A stretch of DNA of 64,000 nt from Methylocystis sp. SC2 (GCF_000304315.1 NC_018485.1:1706501-1770500); one strand, 5' to 3'; positions 36,911 to 46,882 are shown, counted from the first letter of the stretch. The notes: generated by a model from the letters alone, not told the origin. A program made the numbers and translations.

Positions 36911-37605
36911 CGAAAGAGTCCGGGCGCGAAGGCGGACGATCGCTCAAGACGCGGGTCAAGACGGCCCGCAAGCGGTCGCTCTCCTCGACGCTCTGGCTGG
37001 AGCGTCAGCTCAATGATCCCTATGTGGCGCGCGCCAAGCGCGAGGGCTACCGCTCGCGCGCCGCCTATAAGCTCATCGAGATGGATGATCGCTATCATCT
37101 CTTTAAGCCGGGCGACCGCATCGTCGATCTTGGCGCCGCTCCCGGCGGCTGGTCACAGGTCGCCGCGGCGCATGTGAAGGCGAAAGAGGGGAAGGGCAAG
37201 GTCGTCGCGGTCGATCTTCTCGACATGGAGGCGGTCGACGGCGTCGAATTCGCGGTGAAGGACTTCAACGATCCCGACGCGCCCGAGTTCATCAAGAACA
37301 TGCTCGGAGGCGCCGCCGACGGCGTCATATCGGACATGGCCGCGAACGCCACCGGCCATAAGGCGACCGATCATCTGCGCATCGTCGCTCTGGCCGAGCT
37401 TGCCGCCGATTTCGCTTGCGACGTGCTGGCGGAAGGCGGCTTCTTCATCGCCAAGGTGCTGCAAGGCGGAACCGAGGGCCAGCTGCTCACGCGGCTCAAG
37501 CGCGATTTTTCGACCGTGCGCCACGTCAAGCCGGCGGCGAGCCGCGCGGGTTCGGCCGAGCTCTATGTGCTGGCGACAGGATTTCGGGGGCGGCGGGACG
37601 ACTAG
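36907..37605 (+). CDS. rlmE: 23S rRNA U2552 2'-O-methyltransferase RlmE
   Basis: Methylates the A-loop of 23S rRNA at a late stage of large-subunit assembly. The FtsJ motifs are visible: [15 protein letters not shown] with the catalytic lysine, [15 protein letters not shown] for [20 protein letters not shown] with the catalytic aspartate, and [10 protein letters not shown] with the second lysine. At 232 residues it has a short basic N-terminal extension. The GTG start overlaps the ABC transporter stop, which sets the start. Confidence 0.95.
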   Translation: MTKESGREGGRSLKTRVKTARKRSLSSTLWLERQLNDPYVARAKREGYRSRAAYKLIEMDDRYHLFKPGDRIVDLGAAPGGWSQVAAAHVKAKEGKGKVVAVDLLDMEAVDGVEFAVKDFNDPDAPEFIKNMLGGAADGVISDMAANATGHKATDHLRIVALAELAADFACDVLAEGGFFIAKVLQGGTEGQLLTRLKRDFSTVRHVKPAASRAGSAELYVLATGFRGRRDD

Positions 37606-37614
37606 GCTGCGCGG

Positions 37615-38637
37615 TTAGCCGCCATGCGCTTGCGCATAGGCGTCGACCTCGGCGATCCTCTCTTTCTTTTCATCGTCAGAAAGAAATGAGGCGGAGAAAC
37701 TTTTTTTCGCCAATTGCATCAGCTCGGCCGCTCCCAACGCGAAAGTCTGCTGAATCGCGCGGTAATTCTCGTTCACATAGCCGCCGAAATAGGCCGGATC
37801 GTCGGAATTGACGGTCACGACGACGCCTGCCTCGAAGAGCCGCTGAATCGGATGCGCACGCATGTCGGGATAGACGCAGAGGCGTATATTCGACAGCGGA
37901 CAGACCGTCAGCGGAACCCCCTCGCGCGCGAGCCGCTGAACCAGGGCGGCGTCGTCGATCGCGTGCACGCCGTGGTCGATGCGCTCGACCTTCAAGCGGT
38001 CCAGCGCTTCGGCGACATAGGCGGCGGGTCCCTCTTCGCCCGCATGCGTCACGGCGCGCAGACCGAGCGAACGGGCGCGCTCATAGACTTCAGTGAACTT
38101 GCCCGGCGGATTACCGGCTTCTGCGGAATCCAGTCCGATTCCGGTAATGCGATCGAGCCAGGGGCGCGCCGCTTCGAGTGTGGCGAAAGCGTCCGCCGCA
38201 TCGAGATCGCGCAAAAAGCACATGATGAGCTGCGCCGTCGGCCCGCCCTCGCGCGCAGCGTCGTTCAGCGCCGCGCTCAATCCCTCAACGACCGGACCGA
38301 AGGGAACGCCGCGTCGCATATGCGCCTGCGGATCGAAAAAGATTTCAGCGTGGCGGATGCTTTCCTCGCGGGCGCGGTCGAGATAGGCCCGCGCCAGATC
38401 GTAGAAGTCTCGCTCGGTCAAAAGCGCCTGCGTCGCCTGATAATAGAGCTCGAGAAAGTCCTCGAGGTTTTGAAAATCGTATAAGCGGCGCATCGCATCG
38501 ACGGACGCATACGGCAGCTTGACGCCATTGCGTTCGGCGAGCGCGAAGGCCATCTCGGGCTCAAGCGTTCCCTCGATGTGAAGGTGAAGCTCCGCCTTCG
38601 GGAGCCCGGTGACGAAGTCTTGGGCTGCGTTCGACAC
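37615..38637 (-). CDS. add: Adenosine / adenine deaminase
   Basis: A zinc-dependent purine deaminase of 340 residues. Metal and catalytic residues are in LPKAELHLHIEGTLEPE (HxH), VTHAGEEGPA (His and Glu), RIDHGVHAI and VNSDDPAYF. The HLHIEGTLEPE form and the length point to the adenine-deaminase branch (Aah1/ADE2-like) rather than classical adenosine deaminase, but I cannot separate the two with certainty. The start is a GTG at 38637. It converges on rlmE with a nine-base gap. Confidence 0.88.
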   Translation of the reverse strand: MSNAAQDFVTGLPKAELHLHIEGTLEPEMAFALAERNGVKLPYASVDAMRRLYDFQNLEDFLELYYQATQALLTERDFYDLARAYLDRAREESIRHAEIFFDPQAHMRRGVPFGPVVEGLSAALNDAAREGGPTAQLIMCFLRDLDAADAFATLEAARPWLDRITGIGLDSAEAGNPPGKFTEVYERARSLGLRAVTHAGEEGPAAYVAEALDRLKVERIDHGVHAIDDAALVQRLAREGVPLTVCPLSNIRLCVYPDMRAHPIQRLFEAGVVVTVNSDDPAYFGGYVNENYRAIQQTFALGAAELMQLAKKSFSASFLSDDEKKERIAEVDAYAQAHGG

Positions 38638-38713
38638 AACGTGCTCGTTTCAGTCGATCTGGCGCGCGCAATCCCTGTCGACAAGACCTCTCAGCCCGTG
38701 ATCGCCGGCGGGA

Positions 38714-40105
38714 TTATGCGCGTTTTCTACGCCGCCCGGTCAGGTCGTCGCCCGCGTTCGGCGCGAGCGGCAGGAATTGCGTGACGGCGGTCATCGAAAT
38801 CGCCGCCACGACAAGAAACGCCGGCGTAAAATCCGCCGCCTCCAGCGCGCCGCCGCCGCGCAGCGCGCGCGCCGCCTCCAACGCCGCGGCGCCGATGGCG
38901 ACGCCCGTCGACAGCGACAATTGCTGGGCGACGGAGGCGAAGCTCGTGGCGCGGCTCATCGCATCCTGATCGACGTCGGCGTAGGCGATGGCGTTGAGCG
39001 CGGTGAACTCCAGCGAGCGGAAGAAGCCGCCGACAAGCAGCGCGCCCATGATAAGCATATGCGGCGTCGTCACCGAAAAAGTGGCGCAGAGCGCGAGAAA
39101 GCCGGCGCAGATGAGCGCATTGACGATCAGCACGCGCCGAAAGCCGAACATCCGCAGGATCGGCTGGGCGGTGGTCTTCATCGCCATCGCGCCCGCCGCT
39201 GAAACGAAGGTCAGAAGTCCCGCGTCATAAGCGGAGAGTCCGAAGCCCGCTTGCAGCAGCAGCGGCAGCAGGAAAGGCGTGGCGCCGAGTCCGATGCGAA
39301 ACAGAAAGCCGCCAAAAACCGCCGCGCGGAACGTCGGGATCTGCAGGAGATCGAGATCGACGATCGGATAAGGCGTGCGTTTGGCGTGGCGCACATAAGC
39401 GAATAGCGCCCCTGCCCCGAGCGCGACGATCAAAACCACCACCGGCGCCGGCGCGAAGCCGCGCCCCGCGATCGTGAAGCCAAAGACGAGGCATGAGAGG
39501 CCGACGCCTGAGAGGATCGCGCCGGCGATGTCGAGCGGCGGCGTCCATTCCTCGCGCATATTCGGAATGAAGCGCGTGACCAGCATGACGCCGAGCGCGC
39601 CGATCGGCACATTGATCCAGAAAATATAGCGCCAATGAAAATAGGTGGCGATGAAGCCGCCGATCGGCGGGCCGATCATCGGGCCGATGAGCGCCGGAAT
39701 GGTGAGATAGGCCATGGCGCGCACAAGTTCGTGGCGCGGCGCGGTGCGCAGCAGCACGAGGCGTCCGACCGGCGTCATCATCGCGCCGCCGAGGCCCTGC
39801 ACGATCCGGAAAGCCACGATCGCGCCGAGCGAATTGGACAGGCCGCAGAGAATGGAGCCGAAGGTGAAGACGATGATCGCCGCGCGAAAGACGCGCCGTG
39901 CGCCGAAGCGATCCGCGGCCCAGCCCGAGAGCGGAATGAAGACCGCGAGCGAGAGAAGATAGGACGTCAGCGCCAGTTTCAGCGCGACCGGATCTTCGTG
40001 AAGATCGGCCGCCATCGCCGGCAGCGCCGTCGCGAGAACGGTGCCGTCGAGCTGCTCCATGAAGAGCGCGGTGGCGATGATGAGCGGCGTGACGAAATAG
40101 GACAA
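38714..40105 (-). CDS. MFS multidrug transporter (DHA2/EmrB-like)
   Basis: A 463-residue permease with about 14 helices. Helix 1 contains MEQLDGTVLATALPAM, the motif D1 of the 14-helix drug:proton antiporters, and GWAADRFGARRVF is motif A. FRIVQGLGGAMMTPVGRLVL matches motif C-like drug exporters. No membrane-fusion partner is next to it, so it probably acts alone across the inner membrane. The substrate is unknown. Confidence 0.9.
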   Translation of the reverse strand: MSYFVTPLIIATALFMEQLDGTVLATALPAMAADLHEDPVALKLALTSYLLSLAVFIPLSGWAADRFGARRVFRAAIIVFTFGSILCGLSNSLGAIVAFRIVQGLGGAMMTPVGRLVLLRTAPRHELVRAMAYLTIPALIGPMIGPPIGGFIATYFHWRYIFWINVPIGALGVMLVTRFIPNMREEWTPPLDIAGAILSGVGLSCLVFGFTIAGRGFAPAPVVVLIVALGAGALFAYVRHAKRTPYPIVDLDLLQIPTFRAAVFGGFLFRIGLGATPFLLPLLLQAGFGLSAYDAGLLTFVSAAGAMAMKTTAQPILRMFGFRRVLIVNALICAGFLALCATFSVTTPHMLIMGALLVGGFFRSLEFTALNAIAYADVDQDAMSRATSFASVAQQLSLSTGVAIGAAALEAARALRGGGALEAADFTPAFLVVAAISMTAVTQFLPLAPNAGDDLTGRRRKRA

Positions 40106-40166
40106 TGCGCTCAGCCCGCTTTTGAAAGTGTCGCGTCAAGCCTGACGCCTGTGGACGGACTTCGCG

Positions 40167-40892
40167 TCAAATGAGCTTCAACCCTCGGAAGCTGGCGTGG
40201 CCATGACGGCCGACGATGAGGTGATCGTGAACCGTAATGCCGAACGGTTGCGCGATGGCGGCGATGTCCTTTGTCATACGTATGTCAGCGGACGATGGCG
40301 TCGGATCTCCGGAGGGATGATTATGCGCCAGGATCAGCGCGCTCGCGCCAAGCTCCAGCGCGCGTCTGACGATTTCGCGCGGATAGACCGGCGTATGGTC
40401 GATGGTGCCGACCCCCTGCACCTCGTCGGCGATCAGCGCGTTGCGCTTGTCGAGGAACAGGATGCGAAACTCCTCGCGCTCGGCGAAAGCCATCGCCGTC
40501 CGGCAATAGTCGAGCACCTCCATGAAGGAGGAAAGCACGGGACGTTTCTGCAAGGCGCCGCGCGCCAGGCGTTTCGCAGCGGCTTCCACAAGCTTGATTT
40601 CGACGATCGCCGCTTCGCTGAGGCCCTCGACTTCACGAAGCCTCTCCGGCCGCGCCGCGACCGTCTCGGCGAAGGAGCCAAAGCGGGCGATCAGCGCCTT
40701 GGCCAGCGGCTTCACGTCGCGGCGCGCGATCGCGCGAAACAACAGCAGCTCCAGCATTTCGTAATCGGCGAGCGCCGCTTCGCCTGCATCCATGAATCGA
40801 TCGCGCAAACGCTGCCGGTGACCGTGGTAGTGGGGCGCGGAATCGCTCAGGCCTGAGCCCTCGCTGGATGCGGCGTCAGCCGCCTTCTTCAT
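40167..40892 (-). CDS. radC: RadC/JAB-domain protein
   Basis: A 241-residue protein with an N-terminal helix-hairpin-helix-like region and a C-terminal RadC domain carrying the JAMM metal motif in [19 protein letters not shown]. The historic label of DNA repair protein is not well supported in the literature, and the true activity is unresolved. The ATG overlaps the end of map by four bases, so the two are cotranscribed. Confidence 0.93.
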   Translation of the reverse strand: MKKAADAASSEGSGLSDSAPHYHGHRQRLRDRFMDAGEAALADYEMLELLLFRAIARRDVKPLAKALIARFGSFAETVAARPERLREVEGLSEAAIVEIKLVEAAAKRLARGALQKRPVLSSFMEVLDYCRTAMAFAEREEFRILFLDKRNALIADEVQGVGTIDHTPVYPREIVRRALELGASALILAHNHPSGDPTPSSADIRMTKDIAAIAQPFGITVHDHLIVGRHGHASFRGLKLI

Positions 40893-41725
40893 GCGTCGGC
40901 GCGCGCGGCAGAGGGATTGTCGAGCCCCGCCGGCGACTTGGTGAAGACTTCCACGCCCGTCTCGGTGACGGCGACCGAATGTTCGAACTGCGCGGAAAGA
41001 GACCGGTCGCGGGTGACGGCCGTCCAGCCGTCCGACAATATTTTCACCTGCGACCGGCCGAGATTGATCATCGGCTCAATGGTGAAGAACATGCCCGGCC
41101 GCAGCTCGACGCCCTCGCCCTTGACGCCATAGTGCAGAATATTCGGCTCGTCGTGGAAGACGCGCCCGAGCCCGTGGCCGCAAAAATCGCGCACGACCGA
41201 ACAGCGCTCGCTTTCGGCATAGTGCTGAATCGCCGCGCCGATGTCGCCCGTCGTCGCGCCAGGCTTGACGGCGGCGACGCCCCGCTCAAGCGCCTCATAG
41301 GTCACGTCGATCAGTCGTTGCGCCCGTCGTGGAATTTCGCCGACGGCGAACATGCGGCTGGCGTCGCCGTGCCAGCCGTCGAGGATGAAGGTCACGTCGA
41401 TATTGACGATGTCGCCTTCGCGCAGCGGCTTATTGTCCGGCACGCCATGGCAGACGACATGATTGATGGAGGTGCAGATGGATTTTCGATAGCCCCGATA
41501 GTCGAGCGGCGCGGGATAGGCGCCATGCGCCATGGCGAAGTCGAAAACCAGATCGTCGAGCGCCTGCGTCGTCACGCCCGGCTTGACCTGTTCGACCAGC
41601 ATGTCCAGCGCCTGCGCCGTCAGCCTGCCCGCGGCGCGCATGCCCTCGAAATCCTTAGGACCATGCAGCTTGATCTGTCCGCTTTTGCGCGCGGCGGGCG
41701 CGAGATGAGATTCGATAAAGGTCAT
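40889..41725 (-). CDS. map: Type I methionine aminopeptidase
   Basis: Removes the initiator methionine from nascent proteins. A 278-residue pita-bread enzyme with the five metal ligands in [43 protein letters not shown] and [10 protein letters not shown] set the start at the ATG 41725 ([12 protein letters not shown]); the frame is open to 41920 but the extra part is not family-like. It is followed directly by radC. Confidence 0.96.
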   Translation of the reverse strand: MTFIESHLAPAARKSGQIKLHGPKDFEGMRAAGRLTAQALDMLVEQVKPGVTTQALDDLVFDFAMAHGAYPAPLDYRGYRKSICTSINHVVCHGVPDNKPLREGDIVNIDVTFILDGWHGDASRMFAVGEIPRRAQRLIDVTYEALERGVAAVKPGATTGDIGAAIQHYAESERCSVVRDFCGHGLGRVFHDEPNILHYGVKGEGVELRPGMFFTIEPMINLGRSQVKILSDGWTAVTRDRSLSAQFEHSVAVTETGVEVFTKSPAGLDNPSAARADA

Positions 41726-41937
41726 GTAATGTGGCGGCTCGGCTTTCCTGGGCGAAGGGTATGCTCGACAAGGTAATGGTTTGAGCCGGCAACGCAAGGC
41801 TGCCGCGGGACGCCGCCCGTGATTCCGCCGGAAAGCGCGCAGCGCGGTCTTGGCGGGACAGCCGCGATTCAATACCAAGAGGGCATGCGGCTTGCTACCG
41901 CGCCACGGGCGCAGAGACAAAAGGGCGTGGAAAGCGG

Positions 41938-43026
41938 GTGCAGCGAAAGCGAGTCGAGGGGATAGATTTTTGGCGCGGCGTTGCGCTCGCCATCATTCTC
42001 ATCAACCACATTCCAGGCAACGTGCTTGGCGCCATCACGCCGCGCAATTTCGGCTTTTCTGATGCAGCCGAAGGCTTTGTTTTTCTTTCGGGCCTTTCGA
42101 TCACGCTGGCCTATGGCGAAAAATTCAGGCGCAATGTCTTAGAGGCCGCGGCTTCGCTCTACGGCCGCGCTTTGCGCCTTTACGGCGCCCATCTTGGTCT
42201 GACCGCGGCGGCGTTGGCGCTTTACGGCGCCGCGAGCTATTTCACGCCCTGGGATTTCCTCGGCTCCGAGAACAGCCGCGCCGCGCCTTTCGCCGACCCG
42301 GCGCGAGGCGTCGTCGGCATTCTCGCGCTCAGTCACCAAGTCGCTTACTTCAACATTTTACCGCTCTATGTCGTGCTGATCGCGCTTGCGCCGGCGCTCT
42401 TCGCATGCGCTTCGCGCGGCGGTTTATGCATGCTTGCGGCCTCGGCCGCGGTTTATGCCGCCGCGCGCTTGCTGGGGTTCAATGTTCCCACCTGGCCCGA
42501 GCCCGGCTACTGGTATTTCAATCCGTTCGCCTGGCAATTTATGTTCGCCTTGGGGATCTACTGCGGCGGCGCGCTCAAGATGCGCGGGGTGCCTTATCAC
42601 GCCATCGCCCATCGACTCGCTTTGGCCTTCACCATCGTTTCGACGCTCATCGTCTCCAATGCGTTCGGCCTGGCGCCCGGGCTAGTCGACGCGGCAGGGC
42701 GCTATCTCGACTGGGACAAGACCGATCTTGGCGTCGTCCGCATCATCGATTTCGTGGCCCTCGCCTATGTGCTTCACTTCTCGAGGATCACCGCGGCGCT
42801 GAGCCAAACGCGGCTTTTCGCATTCTTCACGCTGCTCGGCCGCAACGGCCTCTCGACCTATTCAAGCGTCAGCCTGCTGAGCGCGCTCGGGCAGATTTTA
42901 CAGGAGGCGAGCCTCGCTTCGCCCGCCCTCGACGTCATCTTCATTGTCGCCTGCCTGGGTCTGCTGCGCCGCATCGCCGCCGCCGTCGAGCAATTTACCC
43001 TGGTCGCGCCCGCCGCTGCGGAATGA
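41938..43026 (+). CDS. OpgC-like membrane acyltransferase
   Basis: A 362-residue protein with about 10 hydrophobic helices. The start RVEGIDFWRGVALAIILINHIPG, with a conserved His in the first helix, is typical of OpgC-domain proteins, which succinylate osmoregulated periplasmic glucans. The opgG gene at the end of this window makes a glucan role attractive. The GTG at 41938 is the only sensible start. It is not in an operon with opgG. Confidence 0.8.
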   Translation: MQRKRVEGIDFWRGVALAIILINHIPGNVLGAITPRNFGFSDAAEGFVFLSGLSITLAYGEKFRRNVLEAAASLYGRALRLYGAHLGLTAAALALYGAASYFTPWDFLGSENSRAAPFADPARGVVGILALSHQVAYFNILPLYVVLIALAPALFACASRGGLCMLAASAAVYAAARLLGFNVPTWPEPGYWYFNPFAWQFMFALGIYCGGALKMRGVPYHAIAHRLALAFTIVSTLIVSNAFGLAPGLVDAAGRYLDWDKTDLGVVRIIDFVALAYVLHFSRITAALSQTRLFAFFTLLGRNGLSTYSSVSLLSALGQILQEASLASPALDVIFIVACLGLLRRIAAAVEQFTLVAPAAAE

Positions 43027-43084
43027 GCGCCAGGGCTGGCGTTCACGGCCGCCATGGTCATAATCGGCGACAGGGAGGCCGGTA

Positions 43085-43846
43085 ATGGCGCAAGAAACGG
43101 CGGGCGACAGGCCGGCAAGCGCGGCGGTTCTCGTGATCGGCGATGAAATCTTGTCCGGCCGCACGCAGGACGTGAACACGAGCTATATCGCGAAGTATCT
43201 GGCGCAGATCGGCGTCGATCTTCGCGAGGCGCGAATCGTGCCCGACGAGACGGACGCGATCGTCGAGGCGCTGAATGCGCTGCGCGCCAGCTACACCTAT
43301 GTCTTCACGACCGGCGGCATCGGGCCGACCCATGACGACATCACCGCCGATGCGGTCGCCCGCGCCTTTGACGTCGAGATCGGCGAGGATCCGCGCGCCA
43401 TAGCGCTCCTTCGGGAACGCTTCTCCGAGGCGGAGCTGAATCCGGCGCGCCGGCGGATGGCGCGCATTCCAAAGGGCGCGGAGCTGATTTACAACGCTAT
43501 TTCCAAGGCGCCGGGATTCTGGATCGGCAATGTCATCGTCATGGCCGGCGTGCCGACGATCATGCAGAATATGATGGACGTGGTCGGCCCGCGGCTCGCG
43601 GCCGGCCCGCCGGTGCTCGTCGAGACGGTCGAAGCTTACGGCGTCCCGGAAGGCGCCTACGCCGCGGGATTGGAAGCGATCGCGCGCAGCCATGACGGCG
43701 TGAGCGTCGGCTCCTATCCGTCCTTTACGAGCGCCGGATTCAGGAATCAGATTGTGCTGCGCAGTCGCGACGCGGCGCTCTTGGCGCGCGCGACGTCCGC
43801 GACGCGCGCGATGCTCGCGTCCCTGTCGAAGGAAAACGCGCGCTGA
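43085..43846 (+). CDS. MoaB/CinA N-terminal-type molybdopterin-binding domain protein
   Basis: A 253-residue protein with the MoCF-like fold: VLVIGDEILSGRTQDVNTSY at the start and FTTGGIGPTHDDITADAV in the middle. It lacks the C-terminal CinA amidase domain, so it is the stand-alone form usually called a competence/damage-inducible protein A or molybdopterin-binding protein. Its reaction is uncertain. It is 58 bases downstream of the OpgC-like gene and 27 bases before gpt. Confidence 0.87.
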   Translation: MAQETAGDRPASAAVLVIGDEILSGRTQDVNTSYIAKYLAQIGVDLREARIVPDETDAIVEALNALRASYTYVFTTGGIGPTHDDITADAVARAFDVEIGEDPRAIALLRERFSEAELNPARRRMARIPKGAELIYNAISKAPGFWIGNVIVMAGVPTIMQNMMDVVGPRLAAGPPVLVETVEAYGVPEGAYAAGLEAIARSHDGVSVGSYPSFTSAGFRNQIVLRSRDAALLARATSATRAMLASLSKENAR

Positions 43847-43873
43847 CGGCGTGACCCCGGAGGTTTGAAGCTG

Positions 43874-44395
43874 ATGTACGGGTCCGACAAGATCTTTCCG
43901 GTCTCCTGGGACATTTTTCACCGCGACGCGCGCGCGCTCGCCTGGCGTCTCGCGTCCATCGGCGGATTCTCGGCGATTGTGGCGGTGACGCGCGGCGGTC
44001 TGGTGCCGGCGGCGATCGTGGCGCGCGAACTCGGCATAAGGGTCATCGAAACGGTCTGCGTCGCGAGCTATCACGAGGAAACGGAGCGCGGCGAGATCCA
44101 GGTGCTCAAGCCTCTGACCGACACGATTCTCGCGCGGCCAAGCTCCGAAGTGCTCATCATCGACGATCTCGTCGACACCGGCGCCACGGCGAAGGCCGTG
44201 CGCGACATGCTGGCGAATGCGCATTTCGCCACCGTCTACGCCAAGCCGCAGGGCCTGCCGATGGTCGACACTTTCGTCACCGAGGTCTCGCAGGACACCT
44301 GGATCTTCTTCCCCTGGGACACGGGCCTGTCGTTTCAGGCGCCGATCGGCGCGCCGGACGCCAAGTCCGAGCGCCGGCGACGACGGCGCTTATAA
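43874..44395 (+). CDS. gpt: Xanthine phosphoribosyltransferase
   Basis: Salvages xanthine and guanine using PRPP. The PRPP loop [17 protein letters not shown] and the upstream [13 protein letters not shown] are the family hallmarks, with WIFFPWD near the base-binding end. Length is 173 residues. I chose ATG 43874, ten bases after GGAGG, over a TTG at 43865 that lies too close to that site. The C-terminus is a short arginine run. Confidence 0.9.
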   Translation: MYGSDKIFPVSWDIFHRDARALAWRLASIGGFSAIVAVTRGGLVPAAIVARELGIRVIETVCVASYHEETERGEIQVLKPLTDTILARPSSEVLIIDDLVDTGATAKAVRDMLANAHFATVYAKPQGLPMVDTFVTEVSQDTWIFFPWDTGLSFQAPIGAPDAKSERRRRRRL

Positions 44396-44400
44396 TCCGC

Positions 44401-44430
44401 TTGGCGACGTCGGGTCGGCGCCCCTATAAC
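44401..44430 (+). promoter_or_regulatory. Sigma-70 promoter of the tRNA-Leu gene
   Basis: TTGGCG at 44401-44406 and TATAAC at 44425-44430 with an 18-base spacer, nine bases upstream of the mature tRNA 5' end. No leader gene fits between. Confidence 0.6.
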
Positions 44431-44439
44431 GAGCGATCC

Positions 44440-44784
44440 GCGGGCGTGGCGAAACTGGTAGACGCAACGGACTTAAGCGCGCCAAATTGAGTGCTCTTCG
44501 GGAAACCGGAGAAGTAGAACTGCTCAAAGTCGGGGAAACCTCGCAAGTGGCGATCCCGAGCCAAGCCCGTCCGAAGGAACATTCGGCGGGAAGGTGTAGA
44601 GACTAGACGGGCAGCACCTAAAGCGGACGCCTTCACCGGCGAACGCCACGGTGAAGGGATAGTCCAGACCACAAACTTGCCTGATCGCGCGGACGCGCAA
44701 GGCAAGGCGGCGAAAGCCGTAGTCGGTACGAAAATCCGTAGGGCCGCAAGGCCTGTGCCGGTTCGATTCCGGCCGCCCGCACCA
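44440..44784 (+). tRNA. tRNA-Leu(UAA) interrupted by a group I intron
   Basis: Exon 1 is 44440-44474 and exon 2 is 44731-44784 including an encoded CCA. Joined they give an 89-base class II tRNA: acceptor GCGGGCG with CGCCCGC, D arm GCGAAACTGGTAGACGC, anticodon stem ACGGA with TCCGT around the loop CTTAAAA (anticodon TAA), a long variable arm AGGGCCGCAAGGCC, and T arm GCCGGTTCGATTCCGGC. The intron lies between positions 34 and 35. The gene needs splicing to give a functional tRNA. Confidence 0.96.
44475..44730 (+). ncRNA. Group I self-splicing intron in the tRNA-Leu anticodon loop
   Basis: A 256-base insert starting directly after the U of the anticodon and ending with G, as group I introns do. 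The conserved core strings are visible: the R-like GTGTAGAGACTAGACGGG at about 44595 and the S-like AAGGGATAGTCC at about 44655, which together form P7 around the guanosine site. It is small and has no homing endonuclease frame. Its place and core resemble the tRNA-Leu(UAA) introns of cyanobacteria. Splicing itself is inferred. Confidence 0.93.
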
Positions 44785-44898
44785 TAAAATGCTTAGGCAA
44801 CCGTTTGTCTTTCGCCGCGCGCGTCCCTGCAGTCGCGGGGCGTCGCTGGTCTGCAACTTGCTATTGCCTGTGAATGTTGTTTCTTGAAGGCGATCACG

Positions 44899-45237
44899 AT
44901 GGCGTTCACCGCGATCTGTAACACCGGGGCCGTGAGCGAAGGCGGCATGGGCCTCTTTCATGCCGGCAAAAAGAGCGTGCTTCTGGTCTGGCCGACCGGC
45001 GGCGAACTCAAGGCCTATCGCGGGCGCTGTCCGCATGCGGACATGCCGTTGAGCGAGGCGACCTTCAACGGGCGGACCGTCACCTGTCCGCACCACCAAT
45101 GGGGGTTCGACAGCACGAGCGGCAAATGCGTGACGCATCTCGTCCGCAATGCGCTCCACCCCTATGCGCTTCGCGTGGAGGGCGACGAGATTCAGGTCGA
45201 TGTCGGACCGGTCAAGCCGGCGCGCACGCCGGCGTAA
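44899..45237 (+). CDS. Rieske [2Fe-2S] ferredoxin-like protein
   Basis: A soluble protein of 112 residues with both Rieske cluster-binding motifs: RCPHADMPL (CxH) and TCPHHQWGFD (CxxH), spaced as in the ferredoxins of multicomponent mono- and dioxygenases of the TmoC type. No oxygenase gene is beside it in a known form; a second Rieske protein lies 1.6 kb away on the other strand. The ATG at 44899 is used; a TTG at 44884 would add five residues. It follows the tRNA gene. Confidence 0.88.
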   Translation: MAFTAICNTGAVSEGGMGLFHAGKKSVLLVWPTGGELKAYRGRCPHADMPLSEATFNGRTVTCPHHQWGFDSTSGKCVTHLVRNALHPYALRVEGDEIQVDVGPVKPARTPA

Positions 45238-45356
45238 ACTTAACTTGCACGCACAAGCTCTCGATGGCGCTTCTGTGTCGATTGCTACAGGAGCGCATCG
45301 AGATCATATCCGCGGCCAGCGAGCGGGCGCAGCTTTGCGCCCTGCCGTCGTGGGAT

Positions 45357-45998
45357 TTACGCAGCCTTCTTTTGCAGCTCGGCGATATAAGCCGACGCTT
45401 TTTCAACGAGCGCGTTGATCCGCTTCTGCACGATCGGCAAATAGTCCTTCGCCTTGAGAAGCGCCGGCCGCAGCTCGCCGACAGCCTTTGTCGTCAGCGG
45501 ATGCGTCTTCAGCTTCGTCCACTCGGCGCGCAGGTCAAGATTCGCCAGCCAGGCGAGCGTCTTCTCGGTCAGCGGATGCGCCTTCACCGCCTCGACCTTG
45601 GCTTGAAGATCGATCGTCGAGAGATAGGCCAGCGCCGCCTTTGAACTTTCCTCGGCATGCTTGCGCGCGACGGGGAGAAGTTCGATGAATTTCACCGCGC
45701 CGCGCGTCGTCTCGCGCAGGGCCATCTCCGTCAGAACATTGGCCTTCAGCAGGGCGTAAAGCCTCGCGTTCAGCTTGCGCAGCTCGCCTTCGAGCCGCAG
45801 GATCGTATACTCCTGCTGCCTGAGCTGGTTCATGGTTCCCTCATGCAGCGAATTGACGCGCTGCAGCTCGGTCCTGGCGCGTTCCAGCTCCGCGTCGAGA
45901 TGATTCACGTGATCCCTGATGGCGTCGACCATCGGGAAAGAAAACTTACCGGCCTCGAGGTCGGCCAGTGCGCGTTCGCCATCCGTTTTCGTAGCCAT
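45357..45998 (-). CDS. Coiled-coil protein of unknown function
   Basis: A 213-residue protein with no membrane segment. Residues about 25-85 form a coiled coil (LDAELERARTELQRVNSLHE), and two similar helical units follow in the C-terminal half (VEAVKAHPLTEKTLAWLANL and WTKLKTHPLTTKAVGELRP), an internal repeat of about 27 residues. GGAG precedes the ATG at 45998. It lies 121 bases downstream of the next gene and could be its partner. I do not recognise a family. Confidence 0.75.
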   Translation of the reverse strand: MATKTDGERALADLEAGKFSFPMVDAIRDHVNHLDAELERARTELQRVNSLHEGTMNQLRQQEYTILRLEGELRKLNARLYALLKANVLTEMALRETTRGAVKFIELLPVARKHAEESSKAALAYLSTIDLQAKVEAVKAHPLTEKTLAWLANLDLRAEWTKLKTHPLTTKAVGELRPALLKAKDYLPIVQKRINALVEKASAYIAELQKKAA

Positions 45999-46119
45999 GC
46001 TCACTCCTCTAGCTCCGTTCGAAAGACCATCAGCGGCCGATGGTTAAGACTCCGTTGCGCCCGACGAAAACATCAGCAGTTTTTTACAGTGGCGTGTCGT
46101 CGCGGCGCGCCGGCGCCGC

Positions 46120-46872
46120 CTACACCCGCCGCGACAACGAACGCAGGAACCCCTGCATCTCGTCGGTGAGATCGGTCTCGATCGCGGGGGCCATCTTCAG
46201 CAGCATATTGGCGATGAAGGCCTGATCGTTGCGCGTTTCGGCGAGGCATTCCTGCAACTGGGGCACGCTATCCTCGATATGCGCCATGAAGGCGACGCCC
46301 TTCTCCAGCGTTTCCGTCCATTTGGCGCGCGTCCACAGCGCCAGCGGATAGACAATTTCGTTGACGAAATTCGATTTGCGCGCCTTTTCGAAGAAGCGCA
46401 GGCCGGCGTTCCAGTTCTCGCGCGCGCGCATGGGCGGCGGCGGGATGTCGCCGGCAAGCATTTTTTGCGCGGCCTGCCCGACATGATCTTCAAGGCTCAT
46501 CGGCGAGGCGATGGGCGAGCGGAAACTCCACAGCGCCGTCGAACCCGGATATTCCTGGCCGAGTTGCTCGGTGAGGGCCGCGTCGACCTTTTCGACCGCC
46601 GCCTTGTCGCCTTTCAGCGCCGCGGCCATGCAAAAGGCGAAGAGCGCGTCGCCCCCGTAATTGACCGCCGCCGCGCCTTTGATCTGCTGCGGCGTCAGCT
46701 TCGGCGTCGCGCCGTCGGCGGGGACCTCGACGTCGCCCGCGCGCAGCGCCGTGATGAAACTGGTGATCTCGAGCCAGGGCACATAATTCGCGATGAAAGC
46801 GTCAGGATCGACGTGCACGATCGCGAGATTGAGCGGTTGCTTACGCTTTTGCAGTTCCGCCATATCGGTCAT
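46120..46872 (-). CDS. Unknown 250-residue protein linked to a Rieske ferredoxin
   Basis: A soluble, mainly helical protein without a signal peptide. Notable stretches are NLAIVHVDPDAFIANYVPW, GAAAVNYGGDALFAFCMAAA and FVNEIVYPLALWTRAKW. It starts ten bases downstream of the Rieske gene with AAAGG before the ATG, so the two are almost certainly an operon. The neighbour suggests a redox partner, but there is no obvious metal-binding motif and I would not name a function. Confidence 0.75.
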   Translation of the reverse strand: MTDMAELQKRKQPLNLAIVHVDPDAFIANYVPWLEITSFITALRAGDVEVPADGATPKLTPQQIKGAAAVNYGGDALFAFCMAAALKGDKAAVEKVDAALTEQLGQEYPGSTALWSFRSPIASPMSLEDHVGQAAQKMLAGDIPPPPMRARENWNAGLRFFEKARKSNFVNEIVYPLALWTRAKWTETLEKGVAFMAHIEDSVPQLQECLAETRNDQAFIANMLLKMAPAIETDLTDEMQGFLRSLSRRV

Positions 46873-46882
46873 AGAGCGCCTT

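Noticed and set aside
44424-45159. Minus-strand frames across the tRNA-Leu region
   Set aside because: They cross a structured tRNA and intron and have no coding character.
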